Shown: piece after piece, positions 7,696 to 18,054 of the stretch
How the letters are laid out: each line of letters starts with the position of its first letter
Numbering within the stretch: the first letter of the stretch is position 1
Assembly: GCF_014648655.1 (NCBI RefSeq)
Contig: NZ_BMRN01000001.1
Coordinates: 612,092-676,091 of the forward strand
From: Streptomyces atratus
GTDB lineage: Bacteria; Actinomycetota; Actinomycetes; Streptomycetales; Streptomycetaceae
Length of the DNA stretch: 64,000 bases
Reading direction: 5' to 3'
The notes under the pieces: generated by a model
The model's database searches: none
Told to the model about the DNA's origin: nothing
Seen by the model: only the letters and a program-made list of their open reading frames with translations
Translations under genes and position numbers: made by a program

Positions 7696-9609
7696 TCAGG
7701 CCCTGTCCGCCCGGGTCGACGTTCGGGTCCGCCGCTCACAGGAGCCCCCCGCCTCCGCTTGCAGCACCAGTACCGAGAGGTCGTCCTCGACCGGCCCCAC
7801 CCCGAAGTCGTGCGCCGCGCGCCGTACGTGCTCCGCAAGCGCCTTCGCCCCCAGCCCCATGCCCTGCCGGAGCACATCGGCCAGGCCATCGTTGTCGTCC
7901 AACTGCCAGTTGCCACAGCGGCGTTCGGTGACGCCGTCGGTCACACACAACAACGTCTCACCGGGCGCGAGGTCGAAGGTGCCGGCCCGGAACTCGGCGC
8001 CCTCATCGACGCCGAGCAGCATCTGGGGTTCGGAGGCCGGTTCCACCCTGCCGTCGGCGAACAGATGCAGCGGCGGGGGATGACCTGCGGTGGCGACCGT
8101 GCAGCGGGCTCCGGCCACGCACGGGTCGACCGTCAGTTCCCCGTACAAGAGGCTCAGAAAGCGGGAGCCCGTCTGCTCGGCGCCGAGCGCGAATGCCTCG
8201 GCGCTCTCCTCCGCCATCGCGACGTTCAGCCGGCCGAGCACCGACTCGACGCCATGGCCCTCGCGCGCCAGCAGCCTCACCAGGTGCCGGGCGAGGCCGG
8301 TGACGGACATCGCCTCCGGGTCCTTTCCCTGCACGTCCCCGAGCAGGAAGCACCAGTGGTCCTCGCCCATCGGGAAGATGTCGTAGAAGTCGCCGCCGAC
8401 GGTCTGGCCCTCGCCGTGCGGCTCGTAGACGATCGCCGTGTCGACGCCGGCGATCGTGGCCAGCGTCGCCGGCAGCTGCCTGCGCTGGAGCGCGGCGCTG
8501 ATCCTGCGCTGCCGGGTGTACTGGCGGGCGGTGAACACGGCCTGCGCGACCCTGCGGGCCACGTCCTGCACCATCCGCACCACGGTGTCGGTCATCTGCC
8601 GCTGCCCGGCCCGGCCGAGCAGCAGTACGCCCTGGTCGCTGTCGCGGGCGACGAGCGGGAAGGCGAACGCCGACCCGCCCGCACGGTCGGCGCCGGCACT
8701 CTCCGGCCACGGCCAGGGCGTACCCCCGGCGCGGAGCGCGGTGGGCGGCGGAAACCGTTCCAGTTCCTCCCGCAGCGGAGTCATGCGCTGCTCGTCGGCG
8801 TGCCAGACCCGGGACAGTTGCAGGCCCCTCCCCGGCGTGCTGAGCCAGATGCCGCACCAGTCCGCGAGCCGGGGTACGAGCATCTGGGCGGCGAGCGCGG
8901 TGACCATGGCCTCGTCGAGCTGGCCCGCCAGGAGTTCACTGGTCTCGGCGAGGAACGACGGGCCGCCGCGGTCGGCCCACTCGAGGGCGTGCCCGTGGGC
9001 TTGCGCCGGATGTGCGGGGGGCCCTGCGTCACGGGACCGTGCGCCGCTGCCGGGCTCGGTGGTACCGGGCCGGGAGGAGGCCGGATCTTTCGCAGGTGTC
9101 TCTCTCTCCGCGACCTCCAGCCGGAACCAGACCCGCTTCTCCGCCCGCCGGTAGGTCACGCCCCAGGACTCCGAGAGCGCGTTCACCAGCTGGAGGCCGT
9201 AGCCGGGCTCACCGTGCCGGGTGTCCACTCCGCCGCGTACCCCTCTGGAGGGGTGACGGTCCACGACCTCCACGACGACGCCCACCCGGGTGGCCGGGTT
9301 CCGCTCCAGGCGGCAGACCACGTCGATATCGGTGCCGGCGTACATGACGGCGTTGGTGACCAGTTCGCTGACGAGCAGGACGGCGTCGTCGACGAGCCCC
9401 TCGAACTCCTCGGGGACCGGCACCGGAGCGGGGACCGCGCCCGCATCGGTGGCCGACGCCTCTCCCCCGTGCCCGTCCGCGAGCGCCGCCGTCCACCCGT
9501 GGAGCGCCGCACACACGAATTCCCGCGCCCGGGCGGCCGCCAGCTGGTTCGCCGACAGCCCCTTCCTGGACACGGACTGGCTCGCGTGTACGGACAACGG
9601 GATCACCAT
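7696..9609 (-). CDS. osaC: OsaC-like multidomain regulator: RsbW-type ATPase, GAF-like sensor, SpoIIE/PP2C phosphatase
   Basis: This ~637-residue protein has three parts. An N-terminal HATPase of the RsbW anti-sigma type (about 20-170) contains [20 protein letters not shown] and [11 protein letters not shown] central GAF-like region (about 210-370) follows. A C-terminal SpoIIE-type PP2C phosphatase contains [25 protein letters not shown] and VTDGVTE. Such proteins both capture and release sigma factors through anti-sigma antagonists. The divergent position next to a HAMP-repeat hybrid kinase and a coiled-coil response regulator matches the osaC-osaAB osmoadaptation locus that modulates SigB in S. 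coelicolor. The start is uncertain (ATG 9609, GTG 9606 or TTG 9627); GGGAGGA directly precedes the ATG. Confidence 0.75.
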   Translation of the reverse strand: MVIPLSVHASQSVSRKGLSANQLAAARAREFVCAALHGWTAALADGHGGEASATDAGAVPAPVPVPEEFEGLVDDAVLLVSELVTNAVMYAGTDIDVVCRLERNPATRVGVVVEVVDRHPSRGVRGGVDTRHGEPGYGLQLVNALSESWGVTYRRAEKRVWFRLEVAERETPAKDPASSRPGTTEPGSGARSRDAGPPAHPAQAHGHALEWADRGGPSFLAETSELLAGQLDEAMVTALAAQMLVPRLADWCGIWLSTPGRGLQLSRVWHADEQRMTPLREELERFPPPTALRAGGTPWPWPESAGADRAGGSAFAFPLVARDSDQGVLLLGRAGQRQMTDTVVRMVQDVARRVAQAVFTARQYTRQRRISAALQRRQLPATLATIAGVDTAIVYEPHGEGQTVGGDFYDIFPMGEDHWCFLLGDVQGKDPEAMSVTGLARHLVRLLAREGHGVESVLGRLNVAMAEESAEAFALGAEQTGSRFLSLLYGELTVDPCVAGARCTVATAGHPPPLHLFADGRVEPASEPQMLLGVDEGAEFRAGTFDLAPGETLLCVTDGVTERRCGNWQLDDNDGLADVLRQGMGLGAKALAEHVRRAAHDFGVGPVEDDLSVLVLQAEAGGSCERRTRTSTRADRA

Positions 9610-9630
9610 TCCTCCCGTATGCACCAAATA

Positions 9631-9656
9631 CGCACGAGAAAGAGTACTTTCGTGCG
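9631..9656. promoter_or_regulatory. Inverted repeat in the divergent osaC/osaA promoter region
   Basis: CGCACGAGAAAG and CTTTCGTGCG form 10-bp complementary arms with a one-base bulge around AGTA. A TATACT -10-like hexamer follows at 9660-9665 on the plus strand. It is the only strong dyad in the 120-bp divergent intergenic region, so it is a candidate operator for either gene. Confidence 0.4.
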
Positions 9657-9729
9657 CTTTATACTATGACATGCGTGACTAAAGGAACCTCTGGCGAGCA
9701 CCAATGGATCTTGGGCGGAGGGTGTTTCC

Positions 9730-12700
9730 ATGGCACTGGCCCCGGCCCGGCCCGGCGCGGAACAAGACGGGCAGTGGGTTCGTACGAGCGATCTGCGCCC
9801 GTTGCTCGCCGCGATGAAGGCCCTGTGCGACGGTGATTTCACGGCGCGAGTGGAGGACTCGGAGGAACGGGGCGGGGCCACCCTGCCCGACGGGGTGCCG
9901 GCCGAAATGGCCGGGGTGTTCCAGCAGATCGTCGCACGGAACGCGCATCTCGCCTCGGAGCTCCAGCGGGTACGCCACGAGATCATCCGACAGGGACGGC
10001 TGGACGAGCGGATCTCGGCGAGTCCCGGCTCGGGGACCTGGACGACGAACACCGAGGCCGCCAATACGGTGCTCGAAGCGCTCGTGGTGCCCGTCGCCAA
10101 GGCCACCCGGGTGCTCGACGCCGTCGCGGACGGTGATCTGACCCAGCACGTCGATCTGCACGACGGGAGCCGCCAGCTCCGCGGCGACCTGCGGCGCCTG
10201 GGCATCGGTGTGAACCGCATGGTGGACCAGCTCTCCCTCTTCACCGGCGAGGTGACCCGGGTCGCCCGCGAGGTCGGCACCGAGGGCCGTCTCGGCGGCC
10301 GGGCGAAGGCGCAGGGGCTGTCGGGCGACTGGCTCCATGTGACCGAAGCGGTCAATACGATGGCGTCCCGGCTTACGGCGCAGGTGCGGGACATCGCGGT
10401 CGTGACGACGGCGGTGGCCCGCGGCGACCTGACGCAGCAGGTGACGGTCGAAGCCACCGGCGAGCTGCTGGAGCTGAAGCTCACGGTCAACACCATGGTC
10501 GACCAGCTGCGTGCGTTCGCCGACGAGGTGACCAGGGTCGCCCGCGAGGTCGGCACCGAGGGCCAGCTCGGCGGCCGCGCCCAGGTCAGGGGCGTGTCCG
10601 GGGTCTGGAAGGACCTCACCGACAACGTCAACTTCATGGCGTCCAACCTGACGTCCCAGGTCCGCAACATCGCCCAGGTGACCACCGCCGTCGCCAACGG
10701 CGACCTCAGTCAGAAGATCACCGTCGACGCGCGGGGCGAGATCCTGCAGCTGAAGTCGACGATCAACACCATGGTCGACCAGCTCTCCGCCTTCGCCGAC
10801 GAGGTCACCCGCGTCGCCCGCGAGGTCGGCACCGAGGGCCAGCTCGGCGGCCGCGCCCAGGTCAGGGGCGTGTCCGGGGTCTGGAAGGACCTCACCGACA
10901 ACGTCAACTTCATGGCCGACAACCTCACCTCCCAGGTCCGCAACATCGCCCAGGTCGCCACCGCCGTCGCGGAGGGCGACCTCGGCAAGACGATCACCGT
11001 GGAGGCCAAGGGGGAGATCCTGGAGCTGAAGTCGACGATCAACACCATGGTCGACCAGCTCTCCGCCTTCGCCGACGAGGTGACCAGGGTCGCCCGCGAG
11101 GTCGGTACCGAGGGCAACCTGGGCGGTCAGGCGCAGGTCAGGGGCGCTTCCGGGGTCTGGAAGGACCTCACGGACAACGTCAACAGCATGGCGCTCAATC
11201 TGACCTCTCAGGTCCGCAACATCGCCCAGGTGACCACCGCAGTCGCCAACGGCGACCTGTCGAAGAAGATCGACGTCGACGCGCGCGGCGAGATCCTGGA
11301 GCTGAAGGACACCGTCAACACGATGGTCCAGCAGTTGCGGGCGTTCGCGGACGAGGTGACCAGGGTGGCCCGCGAGGTCGGCACCGAGGGGCGGCTCGGC
11401 GGCCAGGCCCAGGTACACGGCGTCTCGGGGGTCTGGAAGAACCTCACCGACAACGTCAACTTCATGGCCGACAACCTCACCTCCCAGGTCCGCAACATCG
11501 CCCAGGTCGCCACCGCCGTCGCGGAGGGCGACCTGTCGAAGAAGATCGACGTGGACGCGCGCGGCGAGATCCTGGAACTGAAGTCCACGATCAACACGAT
11601 GGTCGACACGCTCTCCGCGTTCGCCTCCGAGGTGACCAGGGTGGCCCGCGAGGTGGGCAGCGAGGGGCAGCTGGGCGGCCAGGCCCGGGTGGAGGGCGTC
11701 TACGGGACATGGAAGGGCCTGACCACCAGCGTCAATGAGCTGGCACTGAACCTGACCACCCAGGTGCGCGCGATCGCCGAGGTCGCCAGCGCGGTCACGC
11801 AGGGCGACATGTCCGGTTCCATCTCGGTGGAGGCCCAGGGCGAGGTCGCCGCCCTGAAGAACAACATCAACCTCATGGTGGCGAACCTCCGTGAGACCAC
11901 CCGCGCCAAGGACTGGCTCGAGTCCAACCTGACCCGTATCGCCGGACTCATGCAGGGCCACCGCGACCTGGTCGAGGTCGCCGACCTGATCCTGCGCGAG
12001 CTGACCCCTCTGGTGAACGCCCAGTACGGCGCGTTCTTCCTGGCCGAGGCGGGTGCGGCATCCGGCGAGGACCTCGAGCTCCTGGCCGGTTACGGCATCG
12101 GACAGCCCGAAGGCCGGCGGCGTACCCGGATGAGCCTCGACTCCCCCGGCTGGGGTCTGATCACCCAGGCCGCCATGGAGAAACGGCGGATCCTCATCGA
12201 GTCGGTCCCCACGGAATACATCACCATCAGTTCCGGCCTCGGCGCAGCGCCCCCGGCCAGCGTCGTCATCCTGCCGATCCTCTTCGAGGACCGGGTGCTC
12301 GGAGTCATCGAACTGGCCTCGTTCAGCCGCTTCAGCGAGGTCCACCTCGCCTTTGTCGACCAGTTCGTGAACACGATCGGTGTCTCCATCAACACCATCA
12401 TCGCCAACTCCCGTACCGAGTCGCTCCTCTCGGAATCCCAGCGCCTGACCGCCGAACTGCGCAAGCGCTCCGACGAGTTGCAGCTCACCAACGCCGAGCT
12501 GGAGGAGAAGGCGGCGCTGCTGGCCACGTCCTCCCAGTACAAGTCGGAATTCCTGGCGAACATGTCGCACGAGTTGCGCACCCCGCTCAACTCGCTCCTC
12601 GTGCTGTCCCGGCTGCTCGCCGACAACCCCGACGGCCACCTCTCCCCACAGGAGGTGGAGTTCGCCGTCACCATCCACCGGGCGGGCTCCGACCTGCTGC

Positions 12701-14025
12701 AACTGATCAACGACATCCTCGATCTGTCGAAGATCGAAGCAGGCCGGATGGATGTGCATCCCAAGACGCTGCCGCTGATCAAGCTGCTCGACTACGTACG
12801 GGCGACGTTCCAGCCGCTCTCGCTGGACCGCGGCCTGTCGTTCGACATCAAGGTCGGCGAGAACGTACCCCTCGAACTCTTCTCCGACGAGCAGCGTCTC
12901 CAGCAGATCCTCCGCAACCTCCTCTCCAACGCGATGAAGTTCACCTTGTCCGGCGGAGTGCAACTGCTCGTCGAACGCGCGACGCCCTCGGACTTCGAGG
13001 AGGAGACGCTGCGCAACGCCGACGCCGTCATCGCCCTGAGCGTCAAGGACACCGGAATCGGTATCCCGCCGGAGAAGCTCGACGGGATCTTCGAGGCGTT
13101 CCAGCAGTCCGACGGCACCACCAACCGCAAATACGGCGGCACCGGGCTCGGTCTCTCCATCAGCCGGGAAATGGCGGGCCTGCTCGGCGGCCGGATCATC
13201 GCCGAGAGCGAGCCGGACGTCGGCTCCACCTTCACCCTCTTCGTCCCCGCGCACTACACAAGTCCGCCCTCCGACGCCGTCCCCGCGGTCGAACCGCGCC
13301 CCGCGAGCGGCGCCACCCGAGCCATCACCGGCCCGACCCGCCTGGCCGGCCGGCCCGCGGCCCGGCCCGGAGCCGCGCAGGCCGATGCGCTCAGCACCCC
13401 GGATTCCTTGTCCCGTACCGGAACCCGGCCCGACGGCGGCGACGACGTCAGCTGGCCGGAGACGACCCGGCTGAAGGACTGGCTGAGCGGCCGCGCCGCC
13501 GGCGTGCTGGCCAACCGTCGCATCCTCATCGTCGACGACGACATCCGGAACGTCTTCGCACTGACGCATGTGCTGGGCCGCGTCGGCATCAGCGTCAAGT
13601 ACGCGGAGAACGGCCGCGAGGGCCTTGAGGTCCTCGATCGGACACCTGACGTATCACTGGTGCTGATGGACATCATGATGCCCGAAATGGATGGATACGA
13701 GATGATCGCGGCGATCCGCCGCACACCTCGTTTCGCGGGCCTGCCGGTCATCGCGCTCACCGCGAAGGCCATGCCCGGTGACCGTGAGAAAGCCATCGAG
13801 AGCGGCGCGAACGACTACGTCCCCAAGCCGGTGGACGTCGACCGCCTGCTGTCCGTGATCTGCCGGCTCCTCGACCCGCAGTGCACTTCACCGGAGCCAC
13901 GGCCCGATCCCTCCGACAACGCCCGCTCCACGGACCGGGACCGGAACGGCACCCTCCCGGACCAGGAAGATGGCACCCCGGCCGGCGGGGACGACGACAA
14001 CGACGCAACAGGGCGGCCGTCATGA
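9730..14025 (+). CDS. osaA: HAMP-repeat hybrid histidine kinase/response regulator, OsaA-like
   Basis: This 1431-residue soluble hybrid kinase has no membrane segment. Residues ~120-720 hold tandem HAMP-type repeats: VTRVAREVG recurs six times at an exact 92-residue spacing. A GAF domain (~740-895) and a coiled coil follow. The phosphoacceptor box is [16 protein letters not shown] (His ~946), and the ATPase boxes are NAMKF, DTGIGIP and GGTGLGLS. The C-terminal receiver has its phospho-Asp in [12 protein letters not shown] (~1313). The 92-residue HAMP array resembles fungal group III osmosensing kinases (Nik1/Os-1). It overlaps the response-regulator gene by ATGA. The start ATG has GGCGGAGGG upstream. 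The osaA assignment rests on architecture and neighbours. Confidence 0.82.
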   Translation: MALAPARPGAEQDGQWVRTSDLRPLLAAMKALCDGDFTARVEDSEERGGATLPDGVPAEMAGVFQQIVARNAHLASELQRVRHEIIRQGRLDERISASPGSGTWTTNTEAANTVLEALVVPVAKATRVLDAVADGDLTQHVDLHDGSRQLRGDLRRLGIGVNRMVDQLSLFTGEVTRVAREVGTEGRLGGRAKAQGLSGDWLHVTEAVNTMASRLTAQVRDIAVVTTAVARGDLTQQVTVEATGELLELKLTVNTMVDQLRAFADEVTRVAREVGTEGQLGGRAQVRGVSGVWKDLTDNVNFMASNLTSQVRNIAQVTTAVANGDLSQKITVDARGEILQLKSTINTMVDQLSAFADEVTRVAREVGTEGQLGGRAQVRGVSGVWKDLTDNVNFMADNLTSQVRNIAQVATAVAEGDLGKTITVEAKGEILELKSTINTMVDQLSAFADEVTRVAREVGTEGNLGGQAQVRGASGVWKDLTDNVNSMALNLTSQVRNIAQVTTAVANGDLSKKIDVDARGEILELKDTVNTMVQQLRAFADEVTRVAREVGTEGRLGGQAQVHGVSGVWKNLTDNVNFMADNLTSQVRNIAQVATAVAEGDLSKKIDVDARGEILELKSTINTMVDTLSAFASEVTRVAREVGSEGQLGGQARVEGVYGTWKGLTTSVNELALNLTTQVRAIAEVASAVTQGDMSGSISVEAQGEVAALKNNINLMVANLRETTRAKDWLESNLTRIAGLMQGHRDLVEVADLILRELTPLVNAQYGAFFLAEAGAASGEDLELLAGYGIGQPEGRRRTRMSLDSPGWGLITQAAMEKRRILIESVPTEYITISSGLGAAPPASVVILPILFEDRVLGVIELASFSRFSEVHLAFVDQFVNTIGVSINTIIANSRTESLLSESQRLTAELRKRSDELQLTNAELEEKAALLATSSQYKSEFLANMSHELRTPLNSLLVLSRLLADNPDGHLSPQEVEFAVTIHRAGSDLLQLINDILDLSKIEAGRMDVHPKTLPLIKLLDYVRATFQPLSLDRGLSFDIKVGENVPLELFSDEQRLQQILRNLLSNAMKFTLSGGVQLLVERATPSDFEEETLRNADAVIALSVKDTGIGIPPEKLDGIFEAFQQSDGTTNRKYGGTGLGLSISREMAGLLGGRIIAESEPDVGSTFTLFVPAHYTSPPSDAVPAVEPRPASGATRAITGPTRLAGRPAARPGAAQADALSTPDSLSRTGTRPDGGDDVSWPETTRLKDWLSGRAAGVLANRRILIVDDDIRNVFALTHVLGRVGISVKYAENGREGLEVLDRTPDVSLVLMDIMMPEMDGYEMIAAIRRTPRFAGLPVIALTAKAMPGDREKAIESGANDYVPKPVDVDRLLSVICRLLDPQCTSPEPRPDPSDNARSTDRDRNGTLPDQEDGTPAGGDDDNDATGRPS

Positions 14026-14747
14026 CGGCGACACGGGAAGCAGCATCGGAGACCTCCAGCATCCTCATCGTCGACGACATGGAGGAGAATCTGGTGGCTC
14101 TCGAAGCCGTACTCGGCTCGCTGGCCCAAGTGGTCCGCGCACAATCGGGCGAGGAAGCCCTCAAGGCGATGCTGCGCCAGGAATTCGCGGTCGTGCTCAT
14201 CGACGTGATGATGCCGGGCATGAACGGCTTCGAGACCGCCGCCAACATCAAGGGGCTCGACCAGACGAAGGACGTCCCGATCATCCTTCTGACCGGTGCC
14301 GCAGTCGATCCGAACTACGCCTACCGCGGCTATACGGTCGGCGCCGCCGATTTCCTGATCAAGCCGTTCGACCCCTGGCTGCTGCGGACCAAGGTCAACG
14401 TCTTCCTGGACCTGCACCGCAAGAACCGCCAACTCGTCGACCAGGCCGAACAGTTGAAGCGCCTCCTGACGGCCGACGGCGGCCACCCCGGGATCCCGTC
14501 GGCCGCCCCTGACGCTCACGCATCCGCCGAGCCGTCGTACGGTACGGACCACACGGACCCTACGGACCCCGCGGAACACCCGGCACCCCCGAAAGTGCCC
14601 GACCGGCTCGCCGAGGTCGCCGGCCGACTCGCCCAGGCGGAACTCCTGCTACGAGATGCCGACAGCCCTGGCCGGGCCGACCTCGCCGACCGCATCGTCG
14701 AACTGGAACAGGCCGTGGAACGGCTGATGGCGGCACGCGAGACATAG
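14022..14747 (+). CDS. osaB: Response regulator with C-terminal coiled coil, OsaB-like
   Basis: This 241-residue protein has a receiver domain at ~12-130, with the phospho-Asp in VLIDVMMPGMNG and the conserved Lys in LIKPFDPW. A flexible Ala/Pro/Asp-rich linker follows. The C-terminus is predicted coiled coil (LADRIVELEQAVERLMAARE) and no DNA-binding domain is present. This matches OsaB of S. coelicolor, a coiled-coil response regulator needed for growth under osmotic stress. ATG overlaps the hybrid-kinase stop by four bases (ATGA), so the two are translationally coupled and probably form a phosphorelay pair. Confidence 0.8.
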   Translation: MTATREAASETSSILIVDDMEENLVALEAVLGSLAQVVRAQSGEEALKAMLRQEFAVVLIDVMMPGMNGFETAANIKGLDQTKDVPIILLTGAAVDPNYAYRGYTVGAADFLIKPFDPWLLRTKVNVFLDLHRKNRQLVDQAEQLKRLLTADGGHPGIPSAAPDAHASAEPSYGTDHTDPTDPAEHPAPPKVPDRLAEVAGRLAQAELLLRDADSPGRADLADRIVELEQAVERLMAARET

Positions 14748-14772
14748 GAGCGCGCCCGGACGTGATTCATCA

Positions 14773-15112
14773 CGCGTGATTCATCGCTCGCACGCGTTCA
14801 CCCTGATCCGCAAGGAGAACATCGAGCCCACGGCCTTCGCCCCGCTGCTCGCCGACCGGCTCGTCGCCATGACGTCCTCCGTGCACGCGGCCGCCGCCCA
14901 ACTGGCCGACGGGGACTGCACGCGCGGGGTGGTGTCCAACCTCGCCATGCAGATCGCGGGCAACGCCACCCTGCTGCGCACGGCCGAGGAGCAGGGGGTC
15001 AGCGCCGAACTGCTGACTCCGTACTCCGTACCCGGCCCTGATGGAACGTCTCCTCGCGGACGGGCGCGGCAACGAGAGCACGACGGGTGTGGTCGGCCTG
15101 CCGGCACTGTGA
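14773..15112 (+). pseudogene. C-terminal remnant of an NAD(P)-dependent oxidoreductase (imine reductase/6PGDH-like)
   Basis: Codons from about 14773 read HAFTLIRKENIEPTAFAPLL, then an alpha-helical stretch ending VSAELLTPY. This looks like the C-terminal helical domain of 6-phosphogluconate-dehydrogenase-like reductases. At about 15035 the frame shifts. The other frame continues with PALMERLLADGRGNES and STTGVVGLPAL and stops at 15110-15112. The Rossmann half is absent. It is a decayed gene end and should not be merged with the N-acetyltransferase downstream, although the two happen to be in one open frame. Confidence 0.55.
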
Positions 15113-15138
15113 CCCACCCGATTGCGTACGGTCGGCGC

Positions 15139-15996
15139 ATGACATCCGACCGCGAAGCCGACCACGGCCACCGCACCGCCCCCGGCCTCGACCTCGACGC
15201 CTATCTCGCCCGCATCGGCTGGACCGGGGAGCGCCGGCCCACCGCGGAGGTGCTGCGCTCCGTGCATCGTGCCCACGCACTGGGCATCCCGTTCGAGAAC
15301 CTGGACCCCGTTCTGGGCAACGCGCCCTCGCTCGCGCTCGCGGACCTGGAGGCGAAGCTCGTACGGGGTGGGCGCGGCGGGTACTGCTACGAGCAGAACA
15401 CCCTGCTCGCCGCCGCGCTGACCGCGCTCGGGTTCAGGATCACGCTGCTCTGCGCACGGGTCGTGCTGGGGGCCGGGCCCGGGGACGTACGGCCGCGCAC
15501 CCACATGCTGATGCGGGCCGAGGTGCCGGGCGAGCCGACCCCGTATCTGGCCGATGTCGGCTTCGGCGCCACCGGCTCGCTGCTGGAGCCGATCCCCCTG
15601 GTCGCGGACGCGGAGCTGCACGACTCCCCGCGCCGCCACCGGCTCGTGAACACTCCGCACGACGGGCCGCTGGAGCAGTGGGAGCTCCAGGCGCAGACCG
15701 CCGACGGGAGGTGGGTGGCCCAGTACGCCTTCACACTGGAACCGTTCGAGGCGCCGGACTACGAAGTCATCAACTGGCACATCGCGACCAACCCGCGCTC
15801 CCCGTTCCAGCACCAGGTGTACGTCCAGCGCACCACCCCGGACACCCACCTGTCCCTCACCGGCCGCACACTCGCGGTCACGGCGAACGACGGCACCCGT
15901 GAGGAACGGGAGCTGGCGGACGGCGCCGAGGTGCTCCGGGTGCTGGCAGCCGACTTCGGCATCCATCTCCCCCGGGGTACACGGCTGCCGGAGTGA
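15139..15996 (+). CDS. Arylamine N-acetyltransferase
   Basis: This 285-residue cytoplasmic enzyme transfers an acetyl group from acetyl-CoA to arylamines or hydrazines. The Cys-His-Asp triad is complete: Cys83 in RGGYCYEQN, His122 in RTHMLM and Asp139 in LADVGFG. The length matches the family (about 270-290). ATG 15139 is chosen because family similarity begins there (LDLDAYLARIGW at ~18). The frame is open further upstream but encodes the unrelated oxidoreductase remnant. It appears monocistronic. Confidence 0.92.
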   Translation: MTSDREADHGHRTAPGLDLDAYLARIGWTGERRPTAEVLRSVHRAHALGIPFENLDPVLGNAPSLALADLEAKLVRGGRGGYCYEQNTLLAAALTALGFRITLLCARVVLGAGPGDVRPRTHMLMRAEVPGEPTPYLADVGFGATGSLLEPIPLVADAELHDSPRRHRLVNTPHDGPLEQWELQAQTADGRWVAQYAFTLEPFEAPDYEVINWHIATNPRSPFQHQVYVQRTTPDTHLSLTGRTLAVTANDGTREERELADGAEVLRVLAADFGIHLPRGTRLPE

Positions 15997-16283
15997 TGGC
16001 GGGGAAGCACCCTCGCGCCCCCAACGCCCCGCCCCCGCGCCCCTCACGCCCCTCACGCCCCGAACACTGCCGCTCACGTGGCGCATCTCACCCGTTCGCA
16101 TCCGTCACGCCCCCGTTCCGGCCCATTCCAAGCCCCGCCCCGCCCCGGACCGGCGTTCCCACGGTCCGGGGGCGGTGGGCGCATGGCTATGGAAGACGGA
16201 GCGGGGCGCCGGGGTTACCCGGGTGGGGCAACCGGAGGGGAAAGCCCGGGCGGCGCGTGAAACGCAGTCGTAAGCTCCCAGAC
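15997..16283. other. C-rich intergenic region
   Basis: No credible gene is seen in these 287 bp. It is markedly C-rich on the plus strand and includes a short tandem CCCCTCACG repeat around 16038-16060. A dense GGGG-rich stretch follows at 16190-16260 before the aminotransferase start. No clear promoter hexamers or hairpin were identified. Confidence 0.5.
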
Positions 16284-17495
16284 ATGCAGGTCATCCAGTC
16301 CACGAAGCTCGCCAATGTCTGTTACGAAATCCGGGGCCCCGTGCTCGAGGAGGCGATGCGGCTGGAAGCAGCCGGTCACCGCATCCTCAAGCTGAACACC
16401 GGCAACCCTGCCGCGTTCGGGTTCGAGTGCCCGCCCGAGATTCTCGAGGACATACTGCGCAACCTCTCCGGGGCGCACGGTTACGGCGATGCGAAGGGGC
16501 TGCTGTCCGCGCGTCGGGCGGTGATGCAGCACTACCAGACCAAGGGGATCGACCTCGACGTCGAGGACATCTACCTGGGCAACGGCGTCTCCGAGCTGAT
16601 CCAGATGTCGATGCAGGCATTGCTGGACGACGGCGACGAGGTCCTCGTACCGGCTCCGGACTATCCGCTGTGGACCGCCTCGGTGTCGCTGGCCGGCGGT
16701 ACGGCCGTGCACTACCTGTGCGATGAGCAGGCCGACTGGATGCCGGACCTCGCCGACATCGAGCGGAAGATCACCGACCGCACCAAGGCGCTCGTGATCA
16801 TCAACCCGAACAATCCGACGGGTGCGGTGTACGACGACGAGATGCTGCGCGGGCTGACGGAGATCGCCCGGCGCCACAATCTGGTCGTCTGCTCCGACGA
16901 GATCTACGACCGGATCCTGTACGACGGAGCGACCCACACCCCGACCGCGACGATCGCGCCCGATCTGATGGTGCTCACCTTCAACGGACTCTCCAAGAAC
17001 TACCGGGTGGCCGGATACCGCTCGGGGTGGATGGCGGTCTGTGGTCCGAAGGCGCACGCCTCCTCGTACATCGAGGGGCTGACGATCCTCGCCAATATGC
17101 GGCTGTGCGCCAATATGCCGTCGCAGCACGCCGTGGCCACCGCGCTCGGCGGGCGGCAGTCGATCAACGATCTGGTGCTGCCGGGCGGGCGGATCCTGGA
17201 GCAGCGGGATGTCGCATACGACCTGCTGACCCGGATCCCCGGCGTGACCTGCGTGAAGCCGAAGGGGGCGCTGTATCTCTTCCCGCGCCTCGACCCCAAG
17301 GTCTACAAGATCAAGGACGACCGGCAGATGGTCCTCGACCTGCTGCGGGCCGAGAAGATCATGGTCGTGCACGGTACCGGGTTCAACTGGCCGGAGCCCG
17401 ATCACTTCCGTGTCGTGACGCTGCCCTCGACCGAGGACCTGACGGACGCGGTGACCCGGATCGCGCACTTCCTGGACGGATACGGCCAGCCTTAG
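16284..17495 (+). CDS. PLP-dependent aminotransferase (AlaA-type alanine transaminase)
   Basis: This 403-residue fold-type I aminotransferase has the PLP-binding lysine Lys238 in NGLSKNYRVAGYRSGW. Supporting motifs are NPNNPTG (174-180) and CSDEIYDRILYDG. The sequence from IQSTKLANVCYEIRGPV onward matches the AlaA/YfbQ branch, which interconverts alanine and 2-oxoglutarate with pyruvate and glutamate. ATG at 16284 fits the family N-terminus, although no strong ribosome site is visible. A longer upstream frame is C-rich noncoding sequence. It is followed by an unlinked small gene with its own operator-like region. Confidence 0.9.
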   Translation: MQVIQSTKLANVCYEIRGPVLEEAMRLEAAGHRILKLNTGNPAAFGFECPPEILEDILRNLSGAHGYGDAKGLLSARRAVMQHYQTKGIDLDVEDIYLGNGVSELIQMSMQALLDDGDEVLVPAPDYPLWTASVSLAGGTAVHYLCDEQADWMPDLADIERKITDRTKALVIINPNNPTGAVYDDEMLRGLTEIARRHNLVVCSDEIYDRILYDGATHTPTATIAPDLMVLTFNGLSKNYRVAGYRSGWMAVCGPKAHASSYIEGLTILANMRLCANMPSQHAVATALGGRQSINDLVLPGGRILEQRDVAYDLLTRIPGVTCVKPKGALYLFPRLDPKVYKIKDDRQMVLDLLRAEKIMVVHGTGFNWPEPDHFRVVTLPSTEDLTDAVTRIAHFLDGYGQP

Positions 17496-17540
17496 CGGAC
17501 GGCCGTCCTCCCTCCACCCCGACATCGATTGCAGATAACT

Positions 17541-17555
17541 TTAGACTGAATCCAA
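17541..17555. promoter_or_regulatory. Candidate Fur/PerR-type 7-1-7 operator
   Basis: TTAGACTGAATCCAA is a 15-bp 7-1-7 inverted repeat with mismatches. It resembles the TTAGAAT-N-ATTCTAA boxes of Fur-family regulators (CatR/PerR) in Streptomyces. It lies 37 bp before the start codon of the next gene, where a repressor would block transcription. It is a candidate only; no regulator gene is in the window. Confidence 0.45.
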
Positions 17556-17592
17556 TGTAGGATGGTTCCACAGCAACACCAGGAGGCCATCC

Positions 17593-18003
17593 ATGTACGA
17601 ACCGATCCGCACCAAATCGGTCCACACACCGGCCGACCACGCCGACGACTTCCCGCACCGTTCCCGCGAGGAAGAGCTGGACATCCAGCTCGCCGGACAC
17701 CTGGCCGCACTTCTCGCGGTCACCGACGAGCTGGATCTCGGCGCGGCGGGCGACCGCATCGCCGAGCAGGTGGCCAGGCTGCGCGGCGCGCCGCCCGCCC
17801 GGCACGCCGGTCTGACCGATGCACCCGCACTCGCGCTGCACCGCCGGGCCCATGCCCTCGCGGGCCGCGCACTGGTGGTGGCCGCGTCCCGCGCCGACAC
17901 GGCCGTCGCGATTCTCGCGGCCGAGCGCATGGACGCCCACACGGCGGCGATCGCCGCTGCCACCGCCCCCGCCGCCCCCTCGCGACTGGTCGGCGCCCTC
18001 TGA
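17593..18003 (+). CDS. Small conserved-looking cytoplasmic protein of unknown function
   Basis: This 136-residue protein is predicted all-alpha and alanine-rich, without membrane segments or signal peptide. A charged N-terminus (SREEELDIQLAGHLAALLAV) is followed by repeated helix patterns such as LHRRAHALAGRALVVAASR. The ribosome site AGGAGG at 17580-17586 is nearly ideal. A Fur-family-like operator overlaps its likely promoter, suggesting metal or peroxide control. I do not recognise the family. Codon use is typical of the neighbours, so it looks like a genuine gene. Confidence 0.7.
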   Translation: MYEPIRTKSVHTPADHADDFPHRSREEELDIQLAGHLAALLAVTDELDLGAAGDRIAEQVARLRGAPPARHAGLTDAPALALHRRAHALAGRALVVAASRADTAVAILAAERMDAHTAAIAAATAPAAPSRLVGAL

Positions 18004-18054
18004 CGGCCCCGGTCCACGGGCCGCCGAGGCGCGTGGACCGGGTGCCACCCGTTG

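Noticed and set aside
5479..9669. 1396-codon plus-strand open frame across the protease, AraC, DUF3626 and OsaC-like genes
   Set aside because: It is antisense to four well-supported genes with catalytic motifs and is an artefact of third-position G/C.
10249..11900. Periodic repeats that might be taken for a CRISPR or satellite array
   Set aside because: The 276-bp period is an exact codon multiple and encodes HAMP units of the hybrid kinase.
9679..13569. 1296-codon open frame antisense to the hybrid kinase gene
   Set aside because: It is the mirror of a repeat-rich GC gene. It has no start context and its translation only reflects the HAMP repeats in the wrong strand.
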